A stretch of DNA of 64,000 nt from Candidatus Synoicihabitans palmerolidicus. Its GTDB lineage: Bacteria; Verrucomicrobiota; Verrucomicrobiia; Opitutales; Opitutaceae. How positions within the stretch are numbered: position 1 is the stretch's first letter; each line of letters opens with the position of its first letter. Below are positions 1 to 13,070 of the stretch, piece after piece. Made by a program: the position numbers and the translations under genes. Location: positions 62,001-126,000 of the forward strand of contig JAGGDC010000002.1 of the NCBI GenBank assembly GCA_020809425.1, in the 5' to 3' direction. Under the pieces are notes generated by a model. It searched no databases. It was not told the origin of the DNA and saw only the letters and a program-made list of their open reading frames with translations.

Positions 1-2660
1 TAGGTGAACGCCTCGCCCTTATATTCGACGAGCGGATCCTTTTGGCCGTAGCTGCGCAATCCTATGGCCCGGCGCAATTCTTCCATCTCGGTGAGATGCT
101 CCTGCCAATGATGGTCGATCGCGTTGATGATCACATAACGCTCCCACGCCCCCAACGCTTCCGGCACTTCGACGGATTCCTTCACCTCGTAGGATTTTTT
201 CACCCGTGCCAACAGGTCCGCCACGATCGCGTCGAACTGTTTGTCCTTCACGTCGGCCAAGTACACTCCAATCGGGAAGTGAGTATTGAGCCATTCCACC
301 AAATTTTCCAAGGCCGAGTCTTCCGGCCCCGTTTTCTCGTCCAGTCCTGCCTTCTCCAAACGACTCACGAGCTCTTCCTCGACCTGCTCAAAAATCAAAG
401 CCTTGGATCGCTCCGCGTGAATCGCTGCGTTCCGAATGCCGTAGATTACTTCACGCTGCTGATTCAGCACATCATCGTATTGCAGCAGGCGTTTACGTTG
501 GGAGAAGTTCTGCTGTTCGACCTTCTTCTGCGCGCTCTCGATGGAACGGTTCAACAACGAATGCTCCAACTCCTCCCCCTCGCCCATGGATCCTTCCATG
601 AGCCGCGAGGCCAGATTCCCCTGCAGAAAGAGACGCATCAAATTATCTTCCAGCGACAGGAAGAATTTCGTGGTGCCCGGATCGCCCTGACGGGAACAAC
701 GGCCCCGCAACTGACGGTCAATACGACGCGATTCGTGGCGCTCCGTGCCGATCACATAGAGTCCGCCCTGTTCACGCACCCCTTCCCCCAGCTTAATATC
801 AGTGCCCCGGCCCGCCATATTGGTGGCAATGGTCACGGAACCACGATGCCCCGCACGGGCCACAATGTCGGCTTCCTGCTCGTGGAACTTGGCGTTGAGC
901 ACCGTGTGCACAATATTCGCCCGACGAAGCATGCGCGAAAGCACCTCGGAGGACTCGACCGAAACCGTGCCGACCAACACCGCCTGACCGCGTTTGTTCG
1001 CTTCGGCGATCTCCGCCACGACCGCATTGAACTTATCGCGACGGGTCTTGAAAATGGAATCGTTCTTATCCGCCCGGATATTCGGCTGATTCGTAGGGAT
1101 AACCTGAACTCCCAGACCATAAATTTCACTAAACTCCGTCGCCTCGGTCTCCGCCGTCCCCGTCATTCCAGCCAGCTTCTCATACATGCGGAAGTAATTC
1201 TGAATGGTCACCGTCGCATAGGTGCGAGTCTCTCGCTCGATGTTGACACCTTCCTTGGCCTCCACCGCTTGGTGCAATCCGTCCGACCAACGACGGCCCG
1301 GCATCACCCGACCCGTGTTTTCATCGACGATGTTCACTTTCCCGTCCTGCACCACGTATGCAACATCGCGCTCGTAAAGACAGTAAGCCCGCAGGAGTTG
1401 CGAGATCGCGTGAATTTCTTCCGACACCGCCGCGTAGGCTTGATGCGAAGCATTCTTCTTTTCCTCCTTCTGCTCCGGCGTCAGGCTGTTATCGCCGTCG
1501 ATCTGGGAATGCTCAATCGCGAGATCAGGTAAAACAAAGGCATCCGAATTATCAGGACGCAGGGTGTGGCGTCCGATTTCTGTGAGGTCGGATTGATGCT
1601 GACGCTCATCGATCGCGAAAAAGAGGTCCTCCTTGAGGCCGAACATCTCCACCTTCTGCATATCGGAGCTCATCTCCGTTTCCAACTTGTCCAAGGCCTT
1701 GCGAGCTGCCGGGACCTCCAGCACGCGCAAAAGCAGTTTGTTTTTAGGGTGACCGATCTTCACCTGCAGGAGTTTGCGCAAGGCCGCTTCACGTTCGTCC
1801 GCTGTCGCTGACTGGTTTTCAATCACCGGTTTGGCTTCCGAAACCAGACGATTACACAGCACGAGCTGCATGTTGACCAGTCGGTCCACCGTAGGACGCA
1901 ACCGCGTAAAGGGTTGCTCTCGTTCGATGGGCGCTGGGCCGGAAATAATCAACGGGATCCGCGCTTCATCGACCAAAATCGAGTCAATTTCGTCCACAAT
2001 ACAGAACCAATGATCGCGCTGTACCTGATCCTCTTTGCGCGTGGCCATGCCATTGTCGCGCAAGTAATCGAAACCAAACTCCGACGCCGTCCCGTAAGTG
2101 ATGTCGCAACCATACATTTCCCGCCGCACCGAGGACGGCATCTGCTGCTGAATACAACCCACCGTCAGCCCGATAAATTTGTAGAGATGCCCCATCCACT
2201 GCGAATCCCGACGCGCCAAGTAGTCATTGACGGTGACCAACTGAGAGTTCCGTTCCGTCAACGAGTTGAGATACAACGGCAAAGTCGCCACCAGCGTCTT
2301 ACCTTCACCCGTGGCCATTTCGGCGATTTTTCCCCGATGCAGCGCCAGACCACCGATCAGCTGCACATCAAAATGCACCATGTCCCAGCTCTGCTCATGC
2401 TCGTTGACCAAGGCACTCGTGCCCACCAGTCGACGCGCGGCATTCTTTACCGCCGCGAATGCCTCGGGCAGGAAATCGTCCAATGCCTCTCCGCTTTTGA
2501 AGCGCGCCCTGAATTCGGGGGTCTTCGCCTGCAGTTGCTCATCCGTGAGCGACTGGTAGGAAACCTCAATCTCATTGATCTGGGCGACCAATGGCTTGGC
2601 GGACTCGAGAAATTTCCGGTAGTGACGACCGGCGAAACGGTTAAAAACAAAGTCGAACAT
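1..2660 (-). CDS. secA: Protein translocase subunit SecA (C-terminus beyond window)
   Basis: SecA is the ATPase motor that pushes preproteins through the SecYEG channel at the inner membrane. The minus-strand frame is open from an ATG at 2660 to the left edge, about 886 codons, so only the C-terminal tail is missing (the family is usually 850-1000 aa). The Walker A motif MATGEGKT lies near residues 115-122 and the Walker B/DEAD-type motif [13 protein letters not shown] near 222-233. The second helicase domain keeps the [12 protein letters not shown] motif and the [13 protein letters not shown] motif. No lesion was seen in the part present, which contrasts with much of the window. The C-terminal zinc-binding region cannot be judged. 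No strong Shine-Dalgarno precedes the ATG. Identification is secure. Confidence 0.97.
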   Translation of the reverse strand, partial: MFDFVFNRFAGRHYRKFLESAKPLVAQINEIEVSYQSLTDEQLQAKTPEFRARFKSGEALDDFLPEAFAAVKNAARRLVGTSALVNEHEQSWDMVHFDVQLIGGLALHRGKIAEMATGEGKTLVATLPLYLNSLTERNSQLVTVNDYLARRDSQWMGHLYKFIGLTVGCIQQQMPSSVRREMYGCDITYGTASEFGFDYLRDNGMATRKEDQVQRDHWFCIVDEIDSILVDEARIPLIISGPAPIEREQPFTRLRPTVDRLVNMQLVLCNRLVSEAKPVIENQSATADEREAALRKLLQVKIGHPKNKLLLRVLEVPAARKALDKLETEMSSDMQKVEMFGLKEDLFFAIDERQHQSDLTEIGRHTLRPDNSDAFVLPDLAIEHSQIDGDNSLTPEQKEEKKNASHQAYAAVSEEIHAISQLLRAYCLYERDVAYVVQDGKVNIVDENTGRVMPGRRWSDGLHQAVEAKEGVNIERETRTYATVTIQNYFRMYEKLAGMTGTAETEATEFSEIYGLGVQVIPTNQPNIRADKNDSIFKTRRDKFNAVVAEIAEANKRGQAVLVGTVSVESSEVLSRMLRRANIVHTVLNAKFHEQEADIVARAGHRGSVTIATNMAGRGTDIKLGEGVREQGGLYVIGTERHESRRIDRQLRGRCSRQGDPGTTKFFLSLEDNLMRLFLQGNLASRLMEGSMGEGEELEHSLLNRSIESAQKKVEQQNFSQRKRLLQYDDVLNQQREVIYGIRNAAIHAERSKALIFEQVEEELVSRLEKAGLDEKTGPEDSALENLVEWLNTHFPIGVYLADVKDKQFDAIVADLLARVKKSYEVKESVEVPEALGAWERYVIINAIDHHWQEHLTEMEELRRAIGLRSYGQKDPLVEYKGEAFT

Positions 2661-2980
2661 AAAGAGCCGGCGAGCGTAGGATGGGTCAAGCGATTGGCAA
2701 ATGACAAATGTCGCCTCAGTCACCTAAGAAAATTTCACCCTAAATCCGGCTTTCACCCGAAACCTGTAAACCGCTTGGCATAGATTCCCACGGGACAGTT
2801 TGTCTCACCTCCAAAGTAACCATGAGGACGGGATGACACGCCTCCAGACACCTCGGCAGTCACTTAAAACAATGACTCCCACGCCTAGTCCAAAATCAAA
2901 CGTCTGACTACACAGATGTTAGGAGGACAGAACTGACCAACTTGCCCTTATCTGAACTCCCTGTAACCTTTCCCGGAAGG

Positions 2981-3017
2981 CCGGGTGGAATTTTCCGCTT
3001 GATGACAATCCACCCGG
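2981..3017 (-). terminator. Possible stem-loop downstream of the epimerase gene
   Basis: A perfect 9-bp inverted repeat (CCGGGTGGA and TCCACCCGG, 19-nt loop) lies about 50 bases past the stop of the minus-strand decarboxylase gene. It lacks a following T-run, so it may be an RNA-protecting or rho-assisted end and not a classical intrinsic terminator. The rest of the 2661-3069 spacer shows no gene or RNA that I recognise. Confidence 0.3.
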
Positions 3018-3069
3018 TTGGAAATGGTCCGATCGGTGCACGTCGGCGCCGAATCGAACCGACTGGGGT

Positions 3070-3999
3070 CTAGGCCAATTGCGTCCGAAAATACGCAATC
3101 GTCCGCTGCAGGCCTTCTTCCAATGGCACGGTCGGTGCCCAATTGAGATGCGTCTGCGCCAATCCGATATCTGGGCGGCGTTGTTTGGGATCATCCGAAG
3201 GCAGGGCTTGGTGGACAATTTTGGAACGTCCTCCCACCAGTTTCAGCGTAAGCTCAGCCAATTGTAACATCGTGAATTCGCCCGGGTTACCAATATTGAC
3301 CGGTCCCACCGTTTCATCCTGCGCCATCAAACGCAGAAACCCCTCGATCAAATCATCAACATAGCAGAACGAACGGGTCTGCGAGCCATCCCCGTAGACG
3401 GTCAGATCCTGCCCCTGCAACGCCTGAACGATGAAGTTTGAGACCACTCGACCATCGTTAGGATGCATGCGCGGTCCATAGGTATTGAAAATCCGTACCA
3501 CTCGAATATCGACGCCATTCTCGCGGTGATAATCGAAAAACAACGTCTCCGCGCATCGCTTTCCTTCATCATAACAGGAACGCTGACCAATCGGATTGAC
3601 GTTGCCCCAATACGACTCGGGTTGGGGATGCAGGGCCGGATCGCCATAGACCTCGCTGGTGCTGGCTTGAAAGACTCGGGCCCGCACCCGCTTCGCCAAA
3701 CCTAAACAATTGATCGCGCCCATCACCGACGTTTTTGTCGTCTTAATGGGATTGTACTGATAGTGTGGCGGAGAAGCTGGACAGGCCAGATTGTAAATCT
3801 GGTCCACTTCAAACTTGAAAGGGTCAATCACGTCGTGCCGGACCAGTTCGAATTCCGGCCGCGAAATCAAGTGAGCGAGGTTCGCCTTTCTTCCCGTGAA
3901 GAAATTATCCAAACAAATCACATCGTGCCCGGCACCGAGCAGACGATCGCATAAGTGAGACCCTAAAAATCCGGCTCCGCCGGTAACAAGAACGCGCAT
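3070..3999 (-). CDS. UDP-glucuronic acid decarboxylase-like NAD-dependent epimerase/dehydratase
   Basis: This 309-aa extended short-chain dehydrogenase probably converts UDP-glucuronate to UDP-xylose for envelope polysaccharide; a related nucleotide-sugar dehydratase activity is possible. The N-terminus [16 protein letters not shown] is the Rossmann NAD-binding motif, and the active-site segment SCYDEGKR has the Tyr-x3-Lys pair in the form typical of UXS enzymes. Later segments ([30 protein letters not shown]) also match UXS. The open frame extends 47 codons upstream, but the ATG at 3999 is preferred because GAGGGG lies just upstream and the protein then begins exactly at the Rossmann strand. 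It is intact and stands alone, transcribed toward secA. Confidence 0.88.
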   Translation of the reverse strand: MRVLVTGGAGFLGSHLCDRLLGAGHDVICLDNFFTGRKANLAHLISRPEFELVRHDVIDPFKFEVDQIYNLACPASPPHYQYNPIKTTKTSVMGAINCLGLAKRVRARVFQASTSEVYGDPALHPQPESYWGNVNPIGQRSCYDEGKRCAETLFFDYHRENGVDIRVVRIFNTYGPRMHPNDGRVVSNFIVQALQGQDLTVYGDGSQTRSFCYVDDLIEGFLRLMAQDETVGPVNIGNPGEFTMLQLAELTLKLVGGRSKIVHQALPSDDPKQRRPDIGLAQTHLNWAPTVPLEEGLQRTIAYFRTQLA

Positions 4000-4170
4000 G
4001 ATCCCCTCACACGAGTAAGTGGCGGCGCGCATGTCGAGCCGGGAGACGGTCTTTCTATTTAGGCTTTGTCCCACCCGGCGCTCAACTTTTTCGCCTTTGA
4101 TCGGATTTAGGAAACCCCACCCGTATCTAGCCTTCATCACGTCTGCCCACGCACTCGACTGTTAAACACC

Positions 4171-4763
4171 ATGGTCTTTGAAGATCCCAACCAAGACCAG
4201 GCGCCAATGGCGCCAATTGGTGATTCAGCAGCTACGCGTCATCCCGGCCTCGCGAAACCACCGCAGGACACCATGATCCCGCCAAGTGCGTCCCGAAAAC
4301 TGGATTTTCCTCCGAGCCATAACTCAGCTACGTTTGTTCGACTAAACCAGATTGGCGGAAAAATTTCTCAAAGTCCCCGTGAGCTCGATCGTGCTCACCG
4401 CATCAGAGCATCAAGTAGTCCTCGCCTCGAGCCCCTCAACCGTTTCTGGATCAAACGCCAATCAAGCCAACCGTTGCGTTACAAATACCGGAAAATTCAG
4501 GGCGATTGACGATCTCCTCGCCACGGAAGAATTAGCCGTGGAGCCCAGTGCAGATCCCCCAATCCGTGCATATCTCGGCTGCCCACTTCACTCACCCGAC
4601 GGACGCGTGCAGGGCGTATTCTACATCGCTGACTGCGCGCCTAGGATTTAGGAGCAATCCGACATTGAGTTACTCTCCGAACTCTCGAAAATCGCAAAAT
4701 CGGAACTCAGAAGCATCTACGCGATTTCTAGGCTGAAACAGAACGCCGCGCTAGTGTAGACCG
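4171..4763 (+). pseudogene. Decayed N-terminal GAF part of a hybrid histidine kinase
   Basis: This stretch encodes the remains of a GAF sensor domain that once preceded the kinase at 4765. A start at 4171 gives MVFEDPNQDQAPMAPI. Homology then continues in a second frame from about 4352 (residues such as RAYLGCPLHSPDGRVQG and GVFYIADCAPRI, typical of the end of a GAF domain). That frame meets a TAG at 4649, continues with a GAF-terminal helix (EQSDIELLSELSKIAKSELR), meets another TAG near 4757, and the PAS domain follows in yet another frame. At least two frameshifts and two stops are needed to explain it. The assignment to one ancestral gene with the downstream kinase is inferred from domain order. 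Confidence 0.7.
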
Positions 4764-4764
4764 C

Positions 4765-6395
<1,631 letters not shown>

Positions 6396-6399
<4 letters not shown>

Positions 6400-6725
6400 T
6401 GGAATACCGCAACATCCCGGGACAAAATCACCCGACGGTTCTGGATGAATTACTGCACGATTTTATCCGCGAAACTCCCCAGCGCCTGTGCCGCCTCCGT
6501 CAGAAGATATCAGATGAGGACGCTGACGAATCCGGAATGCTGGCACACTCGCTCGCCGGCTCCTGCGCCAATCTGGGCGCCACTAAAACTCGCCAAGCCA
6601 TGATCTTGATCGAAAAAGCAGCTCGCTCCAAAAACTGGAAACACGTCCGAGCCGAGCTGGGACAAGTGGAAACCCAGTTGGCTGACATCGCAGCCGAGGC
6701 CAAACTCCTTCGCACCACCGGCTGA
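6396..6725 (+). CDS. Histidine phosphotransfer (Hpt) domain, detached from the upstream kinase
   Basis: This is an Hpt domain of about 100 residues with the phosphorylatable histidine in the segment [19 protein letters not shown]. In the same frame, coding similarity reaches upstream of its nominal TTG start (codons for [13 protein letters not shown]), matching the usual linker between a receiver domain and a C-terminal Hpt. I therefore read it as the third module of the kinase at 4765-6399, separated by one indel around 6360. As a free protein it could still accept phosphate from the receiver. No ribosome site is evident, and the 145 bases after it hold nothing recognised. Confidence 0.7.
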
Positions 6726-6869
6726 GCCAGGCTGTTGAACGGGGAGCAGCAACCCTCCGTCGCCGTGACCAAATCGTCAGCAAACACCGGTCCTGCACCC
6801 GACGAAGGAGTAACACTTACGCACCACCGACCAGAGCTTTAGTGTAGGGACTCCACCACTACATCCTCC

Positions 6870-8014
<1,145 letters not shown>

Positions 8015-8036
8015 GCGGTAACTACAGCCTACCCGT

Positions 8037-8651
8037 ATGCTTGACCCGGAGGTCAATCCACCAGCTAATGCTGGGCTACGCACTGTGCTCCTGGTAATTG
8101 ACAACTACGACTCATTCACTTTCAACCTCGTCCAATATTTCGGCCAATTGGGCGTGGAGCAACATGTCTACCGCAATGACGAGATCACGCCCGCCGAAGC
8201 GCTGGCCCTAAACCCCGAGCGCGTACTGATCTCCCCCGGTCCCTGCTCGCCCTCCGAAGCTGGGGTGTCCCTCAGTATGATCGAAGCCTTCGCTGGCAAA
8301 GTGCCGCTCTTCGGAGTCTGTCTCGGCCATCAATCAATCGGTCAACATTTTGGGGCGAAAATTGTTCGAGCCGAACGTCTCATGCACGGCAAGACTTCAC
8401 CAATCCTCCATCGGAGTACCGACGTTTTTGCCGGACTTCCTGCCGGATTTGCCGCTACCCGCTACCATTCCTTGCTGATCGAACGAGCATCCTTCCCCGA
8501 TTGTCTCGAGATTACCGCCGAAACCGCCGAAGGCGAAATAATGGGTATTCGCCACAAATCCCTACCCATTTGGGGGGTCCAGTTTCACCCCGAGTCCATC
8601 GCCACCGAAAGTGGCATGAAAATTTTGGAGAACTTTTTAGTTCTCAACTAA
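8037..8651 (+). CDS. pabA: Glutamine amidotransferase of anthranilate/aminodeoxychorismate synthase
   Basis: This class I glutamine amidotransferase supplies ammonia to chorismate-using synthases (TrpE for tryptophan or PabB for folate); sequence alone does not separate the two roles. The core begins [19 protein letters not shown], the nucleophile lies in [15 protein letters not shown], and the His-Glu pair lies in [15 protein letters not shown]. The long frame starts with ATG at 8037, but family alignment suggests the GTG at 8085, where the beta strand starts; neither has a clear ribosome site. Length is normal (about 190 aa from the GTG). It leads a compact plus-strand run with nrdR, a hypothetical gene and a HIT protein. 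It is intact. Confidence 0.9.
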   Translation: MLDPEVNPPANAGLRTVLLVIDNYDSFTFNLVQYFGQLGVEQHVYRNDEITPAEALALNPERVLISPGPCSPSEAGVSLSMIEAFAGKVPLFGVCLGHQSIGQHFGAKIVRAERLMHGKTSPILHRSTDVFAGLPAGFAATRYHSLLIERASFPDCLEITAETAEGEIMGIRHKSLPIWGVQFHPESIATESGMKILENFLVLN

Positions 8652-8665
8652 TCCTACCTCACACC

Positions 8666-9124
8666 ATGCGCTGCTCTAAATGCACCTCAATTGATGACAA
8701 AGTCATCGATTCCCGCATCAGCAAGGAGGGGAATACCATTCGCCGCCGACGGGAATGCCTTGAATGTGGCCACCGTTTCAGCACGAGCGAAACCCTCGTG
8801 CGCGAAGGATGGCTTGTCGTCAAACGCGACGGCCGTCGCGAAGAATTCGATCGCGCCAAACTCTGTCGGTCCATTCTCGCCGCCTATCACAAGCGCCCCA
8901 TCGACGAAGAACAAGTCTCCATGTTGATGAAAGATGTGATCGATATCCTCGAAGCCCTATTCGATACCCATATCACGTCCCGTGCCATCGGCGACGCCGT
9001 GATGGAGCGACTCTCTCGCATCGATCAGGTCGCCTACGTGCGCTTTGCCAGTATCTACAAACAATTCCGGGATGCGTCCGAGTTCATCCACGAAATCAAC
9101 GCTCTCGATCGTCTGCAACCATGA
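8666..9124 (+). CDS. nrdR: Transcriptional repressor NrdR
   Basis: NrdR represses ribonucleotide reductase operons by binding paired NrdR boxes when its ATP-cone senses high dATP. The 152-aa product has the zinc ribbon Cys pairs at residues 3 and 6 (MRCSKC) and 31 and 34 (CLECGHRF), followed by the ATP-cone (VVKRDGRREEFDRAKLCRSI). The length is typical of the family. The start is the ATG giving the conserved MRC N-terminus. Its stop codon overlaps the next ATG (ATGA at 9121-9124). A likely target is the class II reductase near 57-59 kb, which has candidate NrdR boxes upstream, although that gene is broken. NrdR is intact. Confidence 0.97.
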   Translation: MRCSKCTSIDDKVIDSRISKEGNTIRRRRECLECGHRFSTSETLVREGWLVVKRDGRREEFDRAKLCRSILAAYHKRPIDEEQVSMLMKDVIDILEALFDTHITSRAIGDAVMERLSRIDQVAYVRFASIYKQFRDASEFIHEINALDRLQP

Positions 9125-9690
9125 GTCGACTCGCGACCGCCGAACTGCGCCGCCTCCATCTGATCAACGCGTTGTTTGCTCATGTGACCGGGCAAAACCT
9201 CTACTTGGCGGAGCCAATCAAAAGCGCGATCACGTGCAGTCTCACCGAATTCGAAACCCAAACCCGAGAACATCCCGAGTTTGCCGCCCAATACGACGAC
9301 GCCTTCAACGCCGCCGCTGATCGTTTGCTCGAAGAGTCCTTCTCCCAACTCCCTCGCCACGGCTTCTACCACTGGGACACAGCGTGCACGCTCACCGCAG
9401 CGGAACCCCTGTTCGCCCGCGCCGAACTCATGACCGGCCTCAAACGCCTCTCTCCCTTCCGCGAATCCACCCTTCTCATCACCAACTTGCGTCCCGCATT
9501 GCTGCCTCCTGATCGGCGCCAAACGCCCAAACGCAAACAAAACTACGCCGACGGCTACATTCGCGACCTCGCCGCCGCCCCCAGCGCAAATCTGAATCTT
9601 TTTTTGTGTAACCCCAAAATTCAATTTCTACGAAACCACGTAAAATCAGTTTCCCGTGTCTTCCGAAAATTCCGGGGACCATATTTCTAA
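9121..9690 (+). CDS. Conserved hypothetical protein
   Basis: The 189-codon product is not recognised. It is translationally coupled to nrdR (ATGA overlap), and its TAA overlaps the ATG of the HIT gene by one base, so it is almost certainly cotranscribed. The first 150 or so residues look like a real soluble helical protein. The last 30 (starting around NLFLCNPKIQF) read poorly and cross a T-run at about 9600, so a frameshift near the C-terminus is possible. There are no membrane segments or signal peptide. Confidence 0.6.
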   Translation: MSRLATAELRRLHLINALFAHVTGQNLYLAEPIKSAITCSLTEFETQTREHPEFAAQYDDAFNAAADRLLEESFSQLPRHGFYHWDTACTLTAAEPLFARAELMTGLKRLSPFRESTLLITNLRPALLPPDRRQTPKRKQNYADGYIRDLAAAPSANLNLFLCNPKIQFLRNHVKSVSRVFRKFRGPYF

Positions 9691-10031
9691 TGATGAAAAC
9701 CCTTTTCCAAAAAATCATCGATCGTGAGATTCCCGCCCAGATCGAATACGAGGACGATTCCTGTATCGTCATCCACGATATTCAACCGCAAGCACCGGTA
9801 CATGTGCTGCTCATTCCCAAGAAACTCATTCCTCGTGTCGGTGAGGCCGGAGACGACGATGCTCCGATCCTCGGCCATCTACTTCTCACCGCCAAAATCG
9901 TGGCCCGCCAACTCGGCCTGGCCAACGGCTTTCGCCTCGTGATCAACAACGGTCCCGACGGCTGCGAAAGCGTCCCCCACCTCCACATCCACCTCCTCGG
10001 AAAACGCCAACTGCAATGGCCCCCCTGCTGA
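9690..10031 (+). CDS. HIT family nucleotide-binding protein (HINT-like)
   Basis: This small histidine-triad hydrolase (113 aa) is of the HINT branch, which removes adducts from AMP or GMP. The N-terminus TLFQKIIDREIPAQIEYED and the catalytic triad HLHIHLLG followed by a RQLQWPPC-type C-terminus are diagnostic. The conserved C-terminal glycine is here a cysteine, which is a minor change. Two consecutive ATGs (9690 and 9693) are available. It overlaps the upstream gene by one base and seems to end the pabA-nrdR run. It is intact. Confidence 0.93.
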   Translation: MMKTLFQKIIDREIPAQIEYEDDSCIVIHDIQPQAPVHVLLIPKKLIPRVGEAGDDDAPILGHLLLTAKIVARQLGLANGFRLVINNGPDGCESVPHLHIHLLGKRQLQWPPC

Positions 10032-10109
10032 TAACGCTGGCAGCCAGCTGCGTCTCCGAAAGATCACGAGGATGGGGAAACCGGCCTCTGACTCCTTCTA
10101 ACGGTACCA

Positions 10110-10421
10110 TTGATCGTGCCGTTGGTTTCTCCTACCGCCGTCGCCCACCGCTCTAGCTTCAGTCTGGACGTCGTTCGGAACCTCTATCCGGCACCGCCCT
10201 TAACCTTGTTAGCGATTCGTGTGCTGCTAAGCGTCGTCCCCTTCGGACTGATTCGTGGTGGATTGCTCGATCAAAGACCGGATTTCACCGCCACGGTATT
10301 CTACCTTCTGGGGACCCTCTAACGAAGGCGAACACCTTGCCTGGAACACCGTGGCGCCCCCCCGGAGGTGTTAGATCTTTTCGACATTTACTTGGATCGG
10401 GATCCGTCGACAGCGCTCTAA
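10110..10421 (+). pseudogene. Possible degraded open reading frame
   Basis: A 70-codon frame (10110-10322) with a hydrophobic segment (PLTLLAIRVLLSVVPFGLI) runs to a stop. A neighbouring frame then carries protein-like sequence (PEVLDLFDIYLDRDPSTAL) to a TAA at 10421. The two could be halves of one broken gene with a lesion near 10320. I do not recognise the family. Otherwise the 394-base spacer between the HIT gene and dprA shows nothing identifiable. Confidence 0.3.
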
Positions 10422-10425
10422 ACCG

Positions 10426-11547
10426 TCAACACAACTCGTAACGCCCGTCCGTACGCTTGGCGACTCGTCGTTGCAATTCCAGCATCATCAGCGCTGTAGT
10501 CACTTGGCTGATACCAAGCCCGGTCAGCCCCACCAATTCATCCGGCCCCAACTGCGCCCCGCCCGCGAAACAACCATGGACCCGGGCTTCTTCCTCCGCC
10601 ATCGGAGGCCCTTCCTCGGTGCCGCCATCGTCGTCTTCTTTGTTGGCCAACGGCGTGGGGTTTAATCCGTCGAGATAGCTGAATTCGGCCAATATATCAT
10701 CCACGCAGGTCACCAACATCGCGCCATCTCGAATCAGTTGATGACAACCCGCACTCGTCGGCTGATCAATCCTCCCCGGCACGGCGAACAATTGCCGACC
10801 TTGCTCCCCCGCAAACCGTGCGGTGATCATGGATCCTCCGGCCACATCCGACTCAATCACAATAACTCCTGCCGACATCCCCGCCACAATCCGGTTGCGC
10901 ATGGCGAACGATTGACGGTCTGCTCGTCGCCCAAAGGGAAACTCGCTCACCACCGCACCGTTCGCCGCCGTCTTACGATAGAGTCCCAAGTTTTCCGGTG
11001 GATAAATAATGTCCATCCCTGTTCCCAAAACTCCCACCGTCGGCCCCCCTGCCGCCAGGGCTCCTTCGTGAGCCGCCGTATCGATCCCTCGCGCCAATCC
11101 GCTCACGATACAAAAACCGGCCACCATCAATTCACCCGCTAGCGTTTGGGCAACCTTTTGTCCATATAGCGTGGTTTTCCGATTTCCCACTATCGCTATA
11201 GCCGGGCGTTCAAAGGCGTAGTCGCCTCGCTGATACAGTCCAATTGGCGGGTCGTAGATTTCACGCAAGGGCCCCGGATAGCTAGGTTCTCGACAGGTGA
11301 CAAACTTCGCCTTGGCCCGTGCGATGCGCGCCTCTTCGTAAGCAAGGTCAAAACGATCCTCCCAATGCACAATGGTTCCACTGATGGTTGCTCCCACCCC
11401 TTTAACTTGTTCGAGTTCACGGGCTGAACTGGCCAGTAGCGCCACCGGATCATCACCCACTCGATCCAGTAACCGTCGCATGTTGACCGGACCGATGTCG
11501 GGCAAGGCATTCAGCACCAAAAAGGCCTGTGATTCGGTGAGGTCCAT
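10426..11547 (-). CDS. dprA: DNA-processing protein DprA (Smf)
   Basis: DprA loads RecA onto incoming single-stranded DNA during natural transformation. The 373-aa product has an N-terminal helix-hairpin-helix/SAM-like part, the central Rossmann domain (AIAIVGNRKTTLYGQKVAQ, the signature SGLARGIDTAAHEGAL, and SAGVIVIESDVAGGS), and a C-terminal winged-helix domain ending ELQRRVAKRTDGRYELC. Length is typical. It lies six bases downstream of nnr on the same strand and is probably cotranscribed. It is intact, so uptake or recombination functions may persist even though other genes are failing. Confidence 0.96.
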   Translation of the reverse strand: MDLTESQAFLVLNALPDIGPVNMRRLLDRVGDDPVALLASSARELEQVKGVGATISGTIVHWEDRFDLAYEEARIARAKAKFVTCREPSYPGPLREIYDPPIGLYQRGDYAFERPAIAIVGNRKTTLYGQKVAQTLAGELMVAGFCIVSGLARGIDTAAHEGALAAGGPTVGVLGTGMDIIYPPENLGLYRKTAANGAVVSEFPFGRRADRQSFAMRNRIVAGMSAGVIVIESDVAGGSMITARFAGEQGRQLFAVPGRIDQPTSAGCHQLIRDGAMLVTCVDDILAEFSYLDGLNPTPLANKEDDDGGTEEGPPMAEEEARVHGCFAGGAQLGPDELVGLTGLGISQVTTALMMLELQRRVAKRTDGRYELC

Positions 11548-11553
11548 GAACTT

Positions 11554-13068
11554 CTACAACGTGCGCAGCGCCGGATTTATTTCATCAATCAACGTCGTGG
11601 TGCGCACCGCTGTCTCGCCAAAGCGAATCGCCACCAATTGGGCCGCCCTTCCATGCCAGAATACACCTTGCGCCGCGGCGCCCAGAAGGTCCAGAGGTTT
11701 CGCCGCCAATCGCCCCGCAATCAATCCCGCCAACAGGTCTCCACTGCCACCACGAGCGAGGACTGGCCCACCTTCAAAACAGTGATAGACTGCCCCGTTT
11801 CCCCTGATGCGAGTGACCGGACCTTTTAATACCGCTACCGTGGGCACCTTCCAATCCAACTCCTCCAAGGAAGGACTCGAGCCGGCCACAATGCAATAAA
11901 ATTCTCCTTGATGCGGCGTCAGAATTCGCGGGCTCTCCCCGAGTTCCACCAGATCCCTTTGTAACGCATCCGCATCCAATACCAGCGGTATCCGCACCTC
12001 CCGCACCAGATCTGCCACCAAGGCCAACGTCTCCGCCTCCCGCCCCAATCCCGGACCGATGAGCAACGCCGTCGCCCTTACCAACTTTGCCCGCATCAGG
12101 AGCCCGCTCTCCATCGCGATCCCTCCGTCCGGTGTTTCAGGACACCCCACCCACATCGCCTCCGGCCACTTCGCCGCCATCGCCGGGGCCACCGATTCCG
12201 GCACAAATGCCGTCACCACACCTACGCCACTTTGCAGCGCCGCCGCCACGCTCATCGCCACGGCCCCCGGATAAGCCCTGGATCCACCGACAATCGCGAG
12301 GTGCCCAAACGACCGCTTATCGCTTTGAAAAGGTCTCAACGCCCTCCCCGACTGCAATACCTCAGCGGTCAGCACTCGATGCTGCCCGTCTTCCGTCCCA
12401 TCAAAAAAACCGAGATCCAAATACCGTATTCGCCCCGCATTAGAAAGGCCCAGCAACGGTGTCTTCACTATTCCGGTCGCATAAGTTGCATCGGCCACAA
12501 ACGCCCCCACCTCGCCCAAACCACTGGGTAAATCGACCGCGGCTCTCAAACTCACCCGCACTCGCCCGACCGCCTCAAACCATGCGATTACATTCTCGTC
12601 CAACGGAGGCCTGAACTGAAATCCGAATACGCCGTCGAGGACGGCCAAATATTCTCCCCCGATTTCACTCCGCCGCACCACTCTCACGCGATCCGCACCT
12701 GCCGCCTGTTGCAATGTTTGCCACGCCTTTAAAGCGAGTGGACGAAGGCGATTCTGGCCGAAAACAAATCCCACTTCCATCTGCCATGCCGACCCCTTCC
12801 GCAGCAACTCAGACGCAGCCAAAAGGGCGTCGCCGCCATTGTGTCCTTTTCCCACCAATATCAACACCCGTCCGCGCGTGCGATTCTGCACCGTCACCCC
12901 GGCCACGGCGAGCTCTGCCACCACTCCACGGCCCACCGCCTTCCCGGCTAAAATCATCGCCGGCCATTCGAGCGCGTCCTCTCCTCCAAATCTCGTGCGT
13001 TCAAACCGCGCCGCCGCGTCGCAATCGAGAATCGGATGAGATCCGGGCAGATAGGCCATGTTTCCCAT
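11554..13068 (-). CDS. nnr: Bifunctional NAD(P)H-hydrate repair enzyme Nnr
   Basis: This 504-aa enzyme repairs hydrated NAD(P)H. The N-terminal YjeF epimerase domain (about 1-215, with the motif LILVGKGHNGGDALLAA) interconverts R- and S-NADHX. The C-terminal ribokinase-like dehydratase domain (about 225-504; LAIVGGSRAYPGAVAMS, LLIGPGLGREAETL, and the catalytic segment ARGGSGDLLAGLIAG) dehydrates S-NADHX using ADP. Two starts nine bases apart are possible (13068, 13059). It sits two bases after the stop of the upstream membrane protein, within a tight minus-strand cluster pdxJ-acpS-hypothetical-nnr-dprA. It is intact. Confidence 0.96.
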   Translation of the reverse strand: MGNMAYLPGSHPILDCDAAARFERTRFGGEDALEWPAMILAGKAVGRGVVAELAVAGVTVQNRTRGRVLILVGKGHNGGDALLAASELLRKGSAWQMEVGFVFGQNRLRPLALKAWQTLQQAAGADRVRVVRRSEIGGEYLAVLDGVFGFQFRPPLDENVIAWFEAVGRVRVSLRAAVDLPSGLGEVGAFVADATYATGIVKTPLLGLSNAGRIRYLDLGFFDGTEDGQHRVLTAEVLQSGRALRPFQSDKRSFGHLAIVGGSRAYPGAVAMSVAAALQSGVGVVTAFVPESVAPAMAAKWPEAMWVGCPETPDGGIAMESGLLMRAKLVRATALLIGPGLGREAETLALVADLVREVRIPLVLDADALQRDLVELGESPRILTPHQGEFYCIVAGSSPSLEELDWKVPTVAVLKGPVTRIRGNGAVYHCFEGGPVLARGGSGDLLAGLIAGRLAAKPLDLLGAAAQGVFWHGRAAQLVAIRFGETAVRTTTLIDEINPALRTL

Positions 13069-13070
13069 TT

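Noticed and set aside
42-1532. A 496-codon plus-strand frame
   Set aside because: It lies fully antisense to secA, whose minus-strand frame has unmistakable motifs; the long antisense frame follows from the codon bias of secA.
3020-3069. A possible tRNA 3' half (a GGTTCGATTC-like loop on the minus strand)
   Set aside because: The T-stem does not pair and no acceptor or anticodon arm could be built.
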